From CAVUWL01 sp963700105 (GTDB taxonomy: Bacteria > Actinomycetota > Thermoleophilia > Solirubrobacterales > 70-9): a stretch of 64,000 bases of DNA. The translations under genes were made by a program, and so were the position numbers. A model generated the notes under the pieces. That model saw nothing but the letters and a program-made list of their open reading frames with translations, was not told the DNA's origin and searched no databases. Shown here piece after piece: positions 18,823 to 27,496 of the stretch (position 1 is the stretch's first letter; each line of letters opens with the position of its first letter). Location of the stretch: NCBI GenBank assembly GCA_963700105.1, contig CAVOWL010000001.1, positions 446,084 through 510,083 on the forward strand, given 5' to 3'.

Positions 18823-20010
18823 TTAGATTCTCTGTATCAGCGTGCCGGTGCCCAGTCCGCCGCCGCAACACATCGTCACCAGACCGAGTTCCTTATCGGA
18901 GCGCTCCATCTCGTGCAACAGGGTGGTTATCAGCCGCGCGCCGGTTGAGCCGAGCGGGTGGCCGAGCGCGATCGCGCCGCCGTTCACGTTGACCCTGTCC
19001 ATATCGGGTTGGAGCTCGCGCCGCCAGGCTCCCACCACCGAGGCGAAGGCCTCGTTGATCTCGACCAGATCAATGTCATCGATGCTGAGCGCGTTTCGCT
19101 CCAGCAGCTTGCGGGTCGCCGGGATCGGCCCGGTCAGCATGATCACCGGGTCAACCCCGACCGTCGTTTGATCATAGATTCGTGCCCGTGGCCTGAGGCC
19201 GAGGGCATCGGCCTTCTCGCGTGCCATCAGAAGCACCGCCGCTGCCCCGTCGGAGACCTGGGAGGAATTACCGGCGGTGATCTTTCCATCCTCCTTGAAA
19301 GCTGGCTTTAGCGCCGAGAGCGCCTCCAAGGAGGTGTCGGGGCGGATCCCCTGATCGCTGACGTAGGTGTCGCCATTAACCGAAAACGGAATAATCTCGC
19401 GCTCGAAATGGCCCTCCTCGGTGGCCCTTGCCGCACGCTGGTGTGAGCGCAGCCCAATCTCATCTAGCTCCGAGCGCGGGATCTCCCATTTGTCGGCGAT
19501 CATCTCCGCCGAGATGCCCTGGGGAACTAGGTCATAGCGCTCCATCAGCTGCGCTGAGAAGGGCATCCCGTGCTCCTCCATCACCGAGTAGCCATCGGCG
19601 AAGGAGATGTGTCCCATGTGCTCGACCCCCGAGCCGATCGCGATGTCATGGACGCCGGTGGCGATCAGGGCGGCGGCGAAGTTGACGGCCTGTTGGGCGG
19701 ATCCGCACTGGCGATCGACTGTCGTCGCCGGCGTCTCGACCGGCAGGCCCGCCTCAAGCCATGCATTTCGCCCGATGTTTACCCCCTGCTCCCCAAACTG
19801 CTGGGCGCAGCCGGTAACCACATCTCCGACCTCGGACGGATCGATTCCGGCTCGCGAGATCAGCTCCGAGTAGGTCTTGGCCAGAAGGGTGGAGGGATGC
19901 AGGTCCTTGTAGTAGCCCTTCTCGGGGTGCCCGCGTCCGATCGGCGTGCGCGCCGCCTCGACGATGACGACTTCGCGTCCTTCAAACCTGCCCTTGCCAT
20001 TCTGCGCCAT
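18823..20010 (-). CDS. Thiolase (acetyl-CoA C-acyltransferase)
   Basis: Cleaves a 3-ketoacyl-CoA to acetyl-CoA and a shortened acyl-CoA. The 395 residues contain the acylated cysteine in TVDRQCGSAQQAVNFA (near residue 95), the NEAFASVVGAW region, GGAIALGHPLGSTGARL with the active His, and MCCGGGLGTGT with the second Cys. The sequence resembles the actinobacterial FadA5/FadA6 type rather than a biosynthetic thiolase. GGAGG lies five bases before ATG 20010, and operator-like site C lies 50 bases upstream. Confidence 0.93.
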   Translation of the reverse strand: MAQNGKGRFEGREVVIVEAARTPIGRGHPEKGYYKDLHPSTLLAKTYSELISRAGIDPSEVGDVVTGCAQQFGEQGVNIGRNAWLEAGLPVETPATTVDRQCGSAQQAVNFAAALIATGVHDIAIGSGVEHMGHISFADGYSVMEEHGMPFSAQLMERYDLVPQGISAEMIADKWEIPRSELDEIGLRSHQRAARATEEGHFEREIIPFSVNGDTYVSDQGIRPDTSLEALSALKPAFKEDGKITAGNSSQVSDGAAAVLLMAREKADALGLRPRARIYDQTTVGVDPVIMLTGPIPATRKLLERNALSIDDIDLVEINEAFASVVGAWRRELQPDMDRVNVNGGAIALGHPLGSTGARLITTLLHEMERSDKELGLVTMCCGGGLGTGTLIQRI

Positions 20011-20059
20011 CCAAACCTCCGTTCGATCGCTGCCGATCAGCTAACTCTACCCAGCCTGA

Positions 20060-20075
20060 CTGGCGGGTCAGCCAG
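20060..20075. promoter_or_regulatory. Operator-like site C
   Basis: CTGGCGGGTCAGCCAG, inside the longer imperfect palindrome CCTGACTGGCGGGTCAGCCAGG split about its centre. It matches sites A1, A2 and B in spacing and sequence apart from one position (G for C at position 6). It lies between the divergent thiolase and 3-hydroxyacyl-CoA dehydrogenase genes and could control both. Confidence 0.6.
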
Positions 20076-20209
20076 GAAACGACGCCTCAACTTCGACGGG
20101 CCACGCCCCCGGCCCCGATCAAAGGGAGCTGAAACAGGGGCGGGATCTGGGCGGCGGCCTCGACCAGGGGAACCGTCGGAGCCGAGGGCGTGATAGGAAA
20201 CCCGTCCTG

Positions 20210-21034
20210 ATGAATACAAGTAAAGGGTATGAGCGACCGGGAATCGCCGGCAGCGGGGCGATCGCCACCGGTTTGGCCGCCGTCTCGACCACCGCCGCCG
20301 ACACGATCTTGCTGGCCCGCAGCGAGGCATCGGCCTGGCGGGCCGAGGAGAAGGCGGTGGCCGCCTGCAGCAAGATTGAGGGAGCCGATCCCTCCCGCCT
20401 GCGGGTGACCACCGACCCCAATGATTTGGCCGGGTGCGACATCGTCGTCGAGTCCGTTATCGAGGAACTCGGACCGAAGGGCGAAGTCCTGTCGGGGGTC
20501 GCGGAGGCCTGTCCCGATGCTGACCTGGCAACGACCACGTCATCCCTTGGCGTCGCCGAGATCGCCACGGCGAGCGACGTTTCGGGTCGCCTCTTCGGCC
20601 TCCACGTTTTCAATCCCGTGCCGCGGATGAAGCTGGTCGAGGTCTGCTTCCCAGCCGGTAGCGAGGGTCGTCGCGAGAAGGCCCTAGCCTGGTGCGCGGC
20701 GTTGGGCAAGACCGCGGTCGAGGTTCCCGACCAGGCCGGGTTCGTCGTCAACCGACTGCTCTTCCCCTACCTCTTTGACGCGGTGCGGCTGATCGAGCGC
20801 ACCGGGATGGAGGCGGGGGAGGTCGACACCTGCATGAAGCTCGGTGCCGGTCACCCGATGGGCCCGCTCGCGCTACTCGATTTCGTCGGGCTCGACGTTG
20901 CCGAGGCAATCGGAGACGCCCTCTACGCGGATTCCTCAGAGGCTGCCCACAAGCCACCCGGGCTGATGATCGAGATGGTCGGCGAAGAGAGGCTCGGCCG
21001 CAAGAGCGGTGCCGGCTTTTACGAGTACGACTGA
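20210..21034 (+). CDS. 3-hydroxyacyl-CoA (3-hydroxybutyryl-CoA type) dehydrogenase
   Basis: NAD-dependent oxidation of 3-hydroxyacyl-CoA. The 274 residues open with the Rossmann loop GIAGSGAIATGLA. GRLFGLHVFNPVPRMKLVEV carries the conserved HxFNP motif, DQAGFVVNRLLFPYL the substrate region, and GHPMGPLALLDFVGLD the C-terminal helical domain. The in-frame start ATG 20210 has no ribosome site. A second ATG at 20229 (ATG AGC GAC CGG) would give a more typical MSDR N-terminus but is one base out of frame, so a single-base deletion near 20240 is possible. It is divergent from the thiolase, with which it shares a pathway. Confidence 0.88.
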   Translation: MNTSKGYERPGIAGSGAIATGLAAVSTTAADTILLARSEASAWRAEEKAVAACSKIEGADPSRLRVTTDPNDLAGCDIVVESVIEELGPKGEVLSGVAEACPDADLATTTSSLGVAEIATASDVSGRLFGLHVFNPVPRMKLVEVCFPAGSEGRREKALAWCAALGKTAVEVPDQAGFVVNRLLFPYLFDAVRLIERTGMEAGEVDTCMKLGAGHPMGPLALLDFVGLDVAEAIGDALYADSSEAAHKPPGLMIEMVGEERLGRKSGAGFYEYD

Positions 21035-21258
21035 CGCTTTCCGCTCAGGTCCCAGATCACGTCGGCCTCTGAGATCCCTTGACGTCGGGCGATGATCTCG
21101 ACCTGATCCCAGGGCAGCTCGGCCTCGGGAAGCTCGTCCCAGCGGGCGAGGTCTAGGGCCTCGACGGCTCCCGCCAGGGCTGGGCCGAGGTGCTCCTCAG
21201 AGCGCAGAAGCGCCCTTAGGACCTCGAGCTGCTTGTCGCTAAGGCGGACAACCCACAT
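21019..21258 (-). CDS. Small hypothetical protein
   Basis: A 79-residue protein. ATG 21258 is chosen because GGAGG lies six bases upstream; the open frame continues further but without a ribosome site. It reads MWVVRLSDKQLEVLRALL ... WDQVEIIARRQGISEADVIWDLSGKR and is mainly helical, acidic in the middle and basic at the end. No family is recognised. It overlaps the convergent dehydrogenase by 16 bases. Confidence 0.6.
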   Translation of the reverse strand: MWVVRLSDKQLEVLRALLRSEEHLGPALAGAVEALDLARWDELPEAELPWDQVEIIARRQGISEADVIWDLSGKRQSYS

Positions 21259-21303
21259 CCTGAACCTCCAACCTTTGGGCACGTGGCGGGTTGCCGGCAA
21301 AAG

Positions 21304-22602
21304 CTAGGCCGAGGGACGGACGGAACGGCTGATCCGCACTGCCTCGATCCGGTTCTCACGCACCGACTCGACCCTAATCGTGTAGCCATTGGAGACGATC
21401 AGATCGCCGCGCTTTGGAAGCCGACCGAGCTCGCCGAAAACGTAGCCGCCGACCGAGTTGTAGGCATCGGTATCGACCGGCAGCTCGATGCCCGCGTCGG
21501 TCAGATCGCCGAGTGAGACGTGACCGCGAACGAACCACTCTCCGTTGCTGAGGCGGCGCAATGCCGCGGCGCGGGGGTCGGTCTCATCCTCGATCTCACC
21601 GACCACCTCCTCGAGGATATCCTCGACGGTGACGATACCCACGGTTCTGCCGTACTCATCGACTACGACCGCCAGCGAGGTACGCTGGACCTGCAGATCA
21701 TGCAGGAGGTCGTCGAGGGGCCGCGTCTCGGGAACGATCAGGGCGTCGCGGACCGCCGGCTCGATTGAGGCCTTCGGGCCGTCGCTCATGTAGAGGCGGG
21801 CCAGGCTGTTGTTGTGGACGATTCCCTTAACTCGATCGGGGTTTTCGGCCTCGATCACTACCAGGCGCGTGTGCCCTGAGCTTACGCAGCGCCGCAGCGC
21901 GGTCTCGACATCCTCTGAGGCATCGACGGTGACCACGGCGGGGATCGGAGTCATCACCTCTCGCGCTTCCTGCTCGTGCAGGTGAAAGACCCCGCCGAGC
22001 ATTCCGGCCTCGCCGGGATCGAGTGTCCCACCCATCCTCGAGCTGTCGATTATCTGCTTGAGGTCCTCAGCCGTGTGGCGTTCCTCAAGGTCGGCGGGAT
22101 TGACGCCGAATAACCGAACGATCGCATTGGACAGACCGCTCAGTCCGAAAACAACCGGCGCGGTGACGGCGCGAAACCAGTTGAGCGGGCGCGCCACCCG
22201 CCGCGCGGTGCCCTCGGCATGGCTGATCGCGAGCATCTTCGGCACCTGCTCGCCGATCACGACCTGTACCGCGGTGACGATGGCAAAGGCGATCACCACC
22301 GAGATCACGGCTGCAACCTCGTGGGAAAGGCCGCCGAAGACCGGCTCCAATAGCTTGGCCATCGAGGGCTCGCCGAGGAAGCCGATTCCGATCGAGGCCA
22401 TCGTCACCCCGATCTGGCATGTGGAAAGCGAGTCATCGATTCGGTCAAGCTGCTCGATCACCGCCGCCGCGCCGCTCTCGCCCTCCTTGGCGAGCTGCTC
22501 GATCTTGCCGCGCCGGCTGCGGACCAGCGCGAACTCAGCCGCCACGAAGAATCCGTTGACCGCGATCAGCACAAACAGCAGCACGAGCAGCAGGGCAGTC
22601 AT
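21304..22602 (-). CDS. CNNM/CorC-family membrane protein with CBS pair
   Basis: A 432-residue protein of the family often labelled hemolysin. The N-terminal DUF21/CNNM domain has three to four membrane helices (about 1-190) and includes FFVAAEFALVRSRRGKIEQLA. Two CBS domains follow (VMTPIPAVVTVDASEDV ... VVDEYGRTVGIVTVEDILEEVVGEI). It ends with the CorC/HlyC domain (VRGHVSLGDLTDAGIELP). Members are linked to Mg2+ or Co2+ transport or resistance. Start ATG 22602. Confidence 0.92.
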   Translation of the reverse strand: MTALLLVLLFVLIAVNGFFVAAEFALVRSRRGKIEQLAKEGESGAAAVIEQLDRIDDSLSTCQIGVTMASIGIGFLGEPSMAKLLEPVFGGLSHEVAAVISVVIAFAIVTAVQVVIGEQVPKMLAISHAEGTARRVARPLNWFRAVTAPVVFGLSGLSNAIVRLFGVNPADLEERHTAEDLKQIIDSSRMGGTLDPGEAGMLGGVFHLHEQEAREVMTPIPAVVTVDASEDVETALRRCVSSGHTRLVVIEAENPDRVKGIVHNNSLARLYMSDGPKASIEPAVRDALIVPETRPLDDLLHDLQVQRTSLAVVVDEYGRTVGIVTVEDILEEVVGEIEDETDPRAAALRRLSNGEWFVRGHVSLGDLTDAGIELPVDTDAYNSVGGYVFGELGRLPKRGDLIVSNGYTIRVESVRENRIEAVRISRSVRPSA

Positions 22603-22710
22603 CGGCTATGTGGCCCAGTACTTCGGGGGAGATCGTCCTCGGCCATTCGGCGCAAGGAATATAGCTTCCCTCCACGCCGAATCTTTCAGAAGTGCCATAT
22701 TGAGCCCTGG

Positions 22711-23628
22711 ATGCGCATAGCTAGCCTTGTCCCCTCGGCCACCGAGATGCTCTTCGCCCTCGGCCTGGGCGAGGACGTGGTCGCCGTCACCCACGAGTGC
22801 GATCACCCCCCCGCGGCTTGCGGATTGCCGCAATTGACGCGCACGGTGATCTCCGATGTGCTTGGCGCCGGGGAGATCGACGCTGCGGTAAAAGCGATCG
22901 TCGGCGAGGGCAGGGCCCTTTACGCGCTTGACCAAGCCCTGCTCGAGGAGCTCGATCCAGACCTGATCGTCACCCAGTCGCTTTGTGAGGTCTGCGCGGT
23001 TTCATATGAGGAGGTGGTTGAGGTCGCCGCCCGCCTCCCGAGCCGCCCCCAGGTAGCCCAGCAGGATCCATGCACCCTGGGGGAGATGCTTGAGGACGTT
23101 ATCCGCCTCGGCGAGGCGACCAACGCCGAGGAAGCCGCGCACGAGCTTCGCGGCGAGTTGGAGGGAAGGCTGGCAGCCGTAGGGGCAACGGTGGCGGGTG
23201 CCCCCCCGCCCCGGGTGATCGCGCTTGAGTGGCTCGACCCTCCCTACGTCGGTGGACACTGGATTCCGGAGATGATCTCGATTGCAGGCGGTGAGGACGT
23301 CGCTGGGCCACCCGGCCTGCGCTCATCCGAAGTTGGCTGGGGGGAGCTCTCGGGGCTGAATCCCGATGTGGTGATCGCGATGCCGTGCGGCTGGTACGTC
23401 GAGGACTCCCGGGCCCAGGCGCTTGAGCAATGGCGGCGGATCGATGCGCTTGGCGCCGCTCGCGTTTTTGCCGTCGATGCCGCCTCGACCTTTTCTCGAC
23501 CCGGACCAAGGTTGATCGACGGGGTCGAGCTGCTCGGTCATCTGTTGCACCCAGATCTGATCGACCCTCCCGGCAATATTGGCTTTGCCGAGCTGCGCGC
23601 TCCCGTCAGCAATCCAGATCGGCGCTGA
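22711..23628 (+). CDS. Cobalamin-binding-like periplasmic-fold protein without signal peptide
   Basis: A 305-residue protein with the BtuF/FhuD-type fold: MRIASLVPSATEMLFALGLGEDVVAVTHECDHP at the N-terminus in two linked motifs, LDPDLIVTQSLCEVC, and GVELLGHLLHPDL at the end. There is no signal peptide or lipobox, and no permease or ATPase gene is adjacent. Such stand-alone members are common and probably act in the cytoplasm; the ligand is unproven. The start is ATG 22711, divergent from the CNNM gene across 108 bases. Confidence 0.85.
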   Translation: MRIASLVPSATEMLFALGLGEDVVAVTHECDHPPAACGLPQLTRTVISDVLGAGEIDAAVKAIVGEGRALYALDQALLEELDPDLIVTQSLCEVCAVSYEEVVEVAARLPSRPQVAQQDPCTLGEMLEDVIRLGEATNAEEAAHELRGELEGRLAAVGATVAGAPPPRVIALEWLDPPYVGGHWIPEMISIAGGEDVAGPPGLRSSEVGWGELSGLNPDVVIAMPCGWYVEDSRAQALEQWRRIDALGAARVFAVDAASTFSRPGPRLIDGVELLGHLLHPDLIDPPGNIGFAELRAPVSNPDRR

Positions 23629-23635
23629 GGAATCC

Positions 23636-24460
23636 TCAAGCGACGGCGATCGCCGCCGCGATTGATAGCACCCCGACCGCACTTATCAAGACCAGCTCGG
23701 GGAACAGGCGCCGCTGTCCAAATAGGCCGCGCTCCCCGGCCAGGATGATGAAAGAGCAGATCACACCCCCGATCAGGCCGCCGAGGTGACCTCCGAGGCT
23801 GATGTATGGATCGCTGACGCTAATCGCCAGGTTGATCAGAATCAAGATCCCTATCTGGGAGGCAACGCCGTGCATGCCGCGTCCGCGGGCGATCACGAAA
23901 GCAGCGCCGAAGATCCCGAAAATGGCACCGGAGGCGCCCAGCGTCACGGCTTCGGGACCAGAGATAACAAGGGCACCGAGAGATCCGGCAAATAGCGACG
24001 CCATGTACAAGAACACGAACCGCGTCGTGCCGATCGCCGGCTCAAGCAATCGGCCCAGGAAGTAAAGCGCGACCATGTTGAAACCGATGTGGAGCAGTTC
24101 AACGTGCAGGAAGGCCCCCGTGAGCAACCTGTAGTACTGGCCGCCTGCCACCGAGGTGCCAACCAACGCGTAGTGATTGATCAGGCTGAGGCTGGGATTG
24201 TTGAGGCCACCTGGACCCGAGGCGACCTCGGCGAGGTAGACGATTACGTTCAACGCAATCAGGACAAACGTCGCGGGAGCAGCGACCGATGCGCCGAAGG
24301 TTGCCGCCCCTCGGGTCACCCGGGTCCGCTCGCGCATGCACTCAGGGCAGCGCATGCCAACCGGCGTCGGGGTCATGCAATCGGGGCAGATCGGTCGGCC
24401 GCAGCGAGAACACGAAACCCGGGTCTCGCGATTGGGATGTCGGTAACAAGTCTCGGCCAC
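23636..24460 (-). CDS. Rhomboid-family intramembrane serine protease with zinc-ribbon N-terminus
   Basis: The 274-residue product has an N-terminal B-box/zinc-ribbon-like region with four CxxC pairs (CSRCGRPICPDCM ... CPECM), then about six membrane helices. The active serine lies in TLGASGAIFGIFGA and the partner histidine in SLGGHLGGLIGG. Rhomboids cut single-pass membrane proteins inside the bilayer. The start is GTG. It is convergent with the B12-binding-like gene. Confidence 0.92.
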   Translation of the reverse strand: MAETCYRHPNRETRVSCSRCGRPICPDCMTPTPVGMRCPECMRERTRVTRGAATFGASVAAPATFVLIALNVIVYLAEVASGPGGLNNPSLSLINHYALVGTSVAGGQYYRLLTGAFLHVELLHIGFNMVALYFLGRLLEPAIGTTRFVFLYMASLFAGSLGALVISGPEAVTLGASGAIFGIFGAAFVIARGRGMHGVASQIGILILINLAISVSDPYISLGGHLGGLIGGVICSFIILAGERGLFGQRRLFPELVLISAVGVLSIAAAIAVA

Positions 24461-24489
24461 GGGGCAGAGCAGCCTACAATCGCCGCCGA

Positions 24490-24906
24490 ATGGACAGCCC
24501 GAGTCCAGCCCGCCTTTACGCCACCGCGTTGGGAGCGATTCTGCTGATCAGCGGGATCACGGGCTTTTTCTACAGCGCTTCCTTCGGGCGGCCGGGCAGT
24601 GTCGATCAGCTGCTCGGGGTCCTCGCCGTCAACGGCTGGGTCAACGCGCTGCACATCACAACCGGTGCGATCGGGTTGGCGGTTGCCGGTTTTGCCGCTC
24701 GCCGATATGCACTGTGCGTCGGTGCCCTCTACATCGCAATCGCAGCTTGGGGCTTCACGATTTCTGGCGGCGATTCAATCCTCAGCCTGTTGCCGACCAA
24801 CGCAGCCAGCAACGTCATCAATCTGATCATCGGCTTGCTGGGGCTAAGTGCCGCGCTCTCGACCCCGGCGCGAGCCCTAAAGGCGCGAGCGAAGCCCGCC
24901 GCTTAG
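24490..24906 (+). CDS. DUF4383-like four-helix membrane protein
   Basis: A 138-residue membrane protein starting at ATG 24490 (MDSPSPARLYATALGAILL). Four hydrophobic helices are visible, with NGWVNALHITTGAIGLAVAG and NVINLIIGLLGLSAAL matching the DUF4383 pattern common in Actinobacteria. The function is unknown. Its end overlaps the convergent gene at 24877 by 30 bases. Confidence 0.75.
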   Translation: MDSPSPARLYATALGAILLISGITGFFYSASFGRPGSVDQLLGVLAVNGWVNALHITTGAIGLAVAGFAARRYALCVGALYIAIAAWGFTISGGDSILSLLPTNAASNVINLIIGLLGLSAALSTPARALKARAKPAA

Positions 24907-25230
24907 CGAACGCAGACCGCGGCGAGTCTGTTGGCGGCTGCGCCGGCGTGCCTCAAGCAAGACAAGCGCGCCCGTGGCGATTCCTCCTGCACCAACCGCC
25001 ACCACCGGGCGGACCCAGTTTCGGGGGTCGCGCAGGGCGCGCAGCTCACTCTCTGAGAGCTCCTCCGCCCAATCCGAGAGCTCCTCAGCGGCGGCCTGGG
25101 TTACCGCTGCGAGCGTGTCCTCAACGCGTCCAGAGAGTCGCTCGGGAGGCTCGATTGGACGCAGCGCGTCGGCAAGCAATTGCTCGACATCCCAAGTGCT
25201 GGCGGTCAATCTCTCGCTCGCCTTACTCAT
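24877..25230 (-). CDS. Single-pass membrane protein coupled to an ECF sigma factor, putative anti-sigma factor
   Basis: The start is ATG 25230 (MSKASERLTASTWDVEQLL), which overlaps the sigma factor stop by 8 bases, giving 117 residues. The N-terminal half is helical and acidic (ELSDWAEELSESELRALRD). A membrane helix follows (VRPVVAVGAGGIATGALVLL) and then a very basic tail. There is no zinc HxxxCxxC motif. Coupling to a sigma factor makes an anti-sigma role likely by position; sequence alone does not show it. Confidence 0.65.
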   Translation of the reverse strand: MSKASERLTASTWDVEQLLADALRPIEPPERLSGRVEDTLAAVTQAAAEELSDWAEELSESELRALRDPRNWVRPVVAVGAGGIATGALVLLEARRRSRQQTRRGLRSLSGGLRSRL

Positions 25231-25783
25231 CGTCCATCTTTTCCTCCAGCTGCTTAATCGCGCGGTGGATGAGCACCTTGGTCGCGCCATCGGTGCGCCC
25301 CAGCGCGCGAGCTATCTCGCGGTTATCCATGCCCAAAGCGAAGCGCATGATCAGCGCCTCGCGTCTGTCCTCCGGCAGGTGCTCGAGCTTCTCGATCACC
25401 TGGCGCAGCTCCTCGCGGCCCTCGGCGATCGCCTCGGTCCCGTGACGGGCCGCGATCGGATCGGCATTGTCGAGTGGAGTCTGGGGGCGGCGGGAGCGAT
25501 CGCGGTAATAGTTGGAGGCAAGGTTGTGGGCGATGCGGATCAACCATGGCCGCAAGGGCCGTCCATCGGACTCCCCCCTGGCGCGATCGAAATGTCGGTA
25601 GGCCTGCAGGAAGGCCTGCTCGGTCAGATCCTCGGCGTCGTGATGGTTGCCGACCCGGTAATAGGCGTAGGAATAGACGTCGCGCAGGTGGGCCTTGTAG
25701 AGATCCTCGAAGGCCCGATCGAGGTCGGCCTTCTCGGCCGGAGGCAGACTCGCCGGCTCGACATTTTCCTTCGCGGTGCTCAC
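25223..25783 (-). CDS. ECF-type sigma-70 factor
   Basis: A 186-residue sigma factor with regions 2 and 4: LYKAHLRDVYSYAYYRVGNHHDAEDLTEQAFLQAY split as region 2.1-2.2, then WLIRIAHNLASNYYRD as region 2.3-2.4. In region 4, LPEDRREALIMRFALGMDNREIARAL is the helix-turn-helix lead and GATKVLIHRAIKQLEE follows. The GTG start is 19 bases from the next gene upstream. The membrane protein at 24877 is its probable partner. The signal sensed is unknown. Confidence 0.93.
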   Translation of the reverse strand: MSTAKENVEPASLPPAEKADLDRAFEDLYKAHLRDVYSYAYYRVGNHHDAEDLTEQAFLQAYRHFDRARGESDGRPLRPWLIRIAHNLASNYYRDRSRRPQTPLDNADPIAARHGTEAIAEGREELRQVIEKLEHLPEDRREALIMRFALGMDNREIARALGRTDGATKVLIHRAIKQLEEKMDDE

Positions 25784-25801
25784 CCGCCAAGCCTAGCCCG
25801 A

Positions 25802-27466
25802 TCATGCCGCGCGCCTAGTGCGCTCGACGCGTCGCAACCCGGCAACCCAGGCCTCTGTGTCGATCTCACCACGGATCAACGCGGCGAGACCATTCAGCGC
25901 CTCCGCCTGCACTCCGGCGGCTGAGATTGCCTCGGCGAGCAGCGGTGCGGTGTCTAGCCCCTCGGAGGCCTGCCCGATCAGCTGAGGAATCTCCTCGGCG
26001 GGGGTACCCGCCCCCAGCAGCTCCCCGGCGCGCCGGTTGCGCCCGGCCGGCGCCATCATCGTCGCAGTCAGGTCACCGACTCCGGCCAGACCGGAGAAAG
26101 TCTCCAGCTGGGCGCCACGGCCGATCGCGTACTCGATGCACTCGCGCCAGATCTCCGCCACGGCGATCCCGGCCGCGTTGAGACCATGCGACTCGGCCGC
26201 CGCTGCAGCCAGAGCCGCAGCATTCTTGGCCGCTCCGGCCATCTCGACCCCAATCACGTCGGCCGAGCGCTCGCACACCAAACCGGCCTGGTCGAAAACC
26301 TCGCCGAGCTGGTCACGGAGGTCAAGATCGGCGGATCCAAGGACGAGGGCTGCAGAGCCTGATACCGCCTCCCGCGCGTGGGCAGGGCCCCCCAAACATG
26401 CGATCGCGCGGGCCCTCACCCGCTCTCCGACGTACTCGGCCGGCAGCTGGCCCTGGGGGGCAATCAAACCCTTGGTCAAAAGGAGCACCGCGGAGCGCGC
26501 TCCCACTCGATCGGCGATCGCCCCCACCGCCTGCGGTAGTGACTTGGAGGGGATCGCGAGGCAGACCAGATCGAGCCCGGCCAACTCGATCCTGCTGGCA
26601 GGGCGAACATCGAGGCTCTCGGGGAGGCTGACGCCCTCGAGGTAGCGGCGATTCTCGCGTTCCTCGGCAAGCGCGGCGGCCTGGGCTGCCGTCCGGGCCC
26701 CGAGCTGGACCTCGAGGCCACCGCGGGCGAGCAGAACTGCCACCGCGGTGCCCCAGCTGCCAGCGCCGATCACCGCGGCCCGGCGCATCGGCGGCAGCCC
26801 GCCGAGGTCTTCCCACTGAAGCTGAACGTTGGGCCAGATCCGAGCGGTCACCGTTTCGGCCAGCGCGGGAGATGGCCCTGAGGCCCGGGGGAAGGTCATC
26901 GCACGGCCAAGTCGGACCCGAACCCGGCGTGGCCTTATCCGCCAGCCGCGGCGCACGTGCTCTGTTCCAATCACGGCGCAGGGAATCACTGCGGCACCGG
27001 TCTGCAAGGCCAAGCGACCAACTCCGCGCTTGGGTTGGCGCAGGGAACCGCTCCGGATTCGGGTCCCCTCGGGAAAGATGCAAACGGTGCCGCCTCGTTC
27101 AACCACGAGGCGCGCCGTTTCCATCGCGTCTTCGTCCGCCTCCCCGCGGCGGATCGGAAACGCGCCCAGGCGCGAGAGCAACCACCCCTGCCAGCGGCGC
27201 CGGAAGAGCTCCACCTTGGCCACGTAGTTCATCGGCCGACGCCATGGCAGAGCACCACCGATCGCAAATGGATCGAGGAAGCTGCGGTGGTTGGAGGCGA
27301 CAACCATGCCGCCGCGGACTCGGGCATGCTCCCTTCCAGTCCGACCGTAGCGAAAGTAAAAAAGGAAAAAGGGCGTCATAAAAACCCTGGCGAGCAGATA
27401 GAGCGGCCAGTTGACGCCGTGGGCGCGGGTGTAATCGTGATATTGCTGGAGCCGCACTTCGTTCAC
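25802..27466 (-). CDS. Fusion of lysophosphatidate acyltransferase (PlsC) and glycerol-3-phosphate dehydrogenase (GpsA)
   Basis: One 554-residue frame without interruption. Residues 1 to about 225 form an acyltransferase: ASNHRSFLDPFAIGG has the HxxxxD catalytic motif and IFPEGTRIRSGSL the glycerol-phosphate motif. From about residue 230, MRRAAVIGAGSWGTAVAVLL starts a complete NAD(P) glycerol-3-phosphate dehydrogenase (LTKGL, then GAAKNAAALAAAAAESHGLN, and FSGLAGVGDLTATM). The enzyme would make sn-glycerol-3-phosphate and also acylate a lysophosphatidate. The two activities are not consecutive, since the sn-1 acylation between them needs PlsB/PlsY. The GpsA part begins with Met, so an internal start could also give free GpsA. 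Confidence 0.93.
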   Translation of the reverse strand: MNEVRLQQYHDYTRAHGVNWPLYLLARVFMTPFFLFYFRYGRTGREHARVRGGMVVASNHRSFLDPFAIGGALPWRRPMNYVAKVELFRRRWQGWLLSRLGAFPIRRGEADEDAMETARLVVERGGTVCIFPEGTRIRSGSLRQPKRGVGRLALQTGAAVIPCAVIGTEHVRRGWRIRPRRVRVRLGRAMTFPRASGPSPALAETVTARIWPNVQLQWEDLGGLPPMRRAAVIGAGSWGTAVAVLLARGGLEVQLGARTAAQAAALAEERENRRYLEGVSLPESLDVRPASRIELAGLDLVCLAIPSKSLPQAVGAIADRVGARSAVLLLTKGLIAPQGQLPAEYVGERVRARAIACLGGPAHAREAVSGSAALVLGSADLDLRDQLGEVFDQAGLVCERSADVIGVEMAGAAKNAAALAAAAAESHGLNAAGIAVAEIWRECIEYAIGRGAQLETFSGLAGVGDLTATMMAPAGRNRRAGELLGAGTPAEEIPQLIGQASEGLDTAPLLAEAISAAGVQAEALNGLAALIRGEIDTEAWVAGLRRVERTRRAA

Positions 27467-27496
27467 GAAGAGCGCTACACGCGCACCGAGGGGTGG

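Noticed and set aside
18295..18948. 217-codon plus-strand frame as a gene of its own
   Set aside because: It mixes one frame of the monooxygenase relic with the antisense of the thiolase; it is not a single real product.
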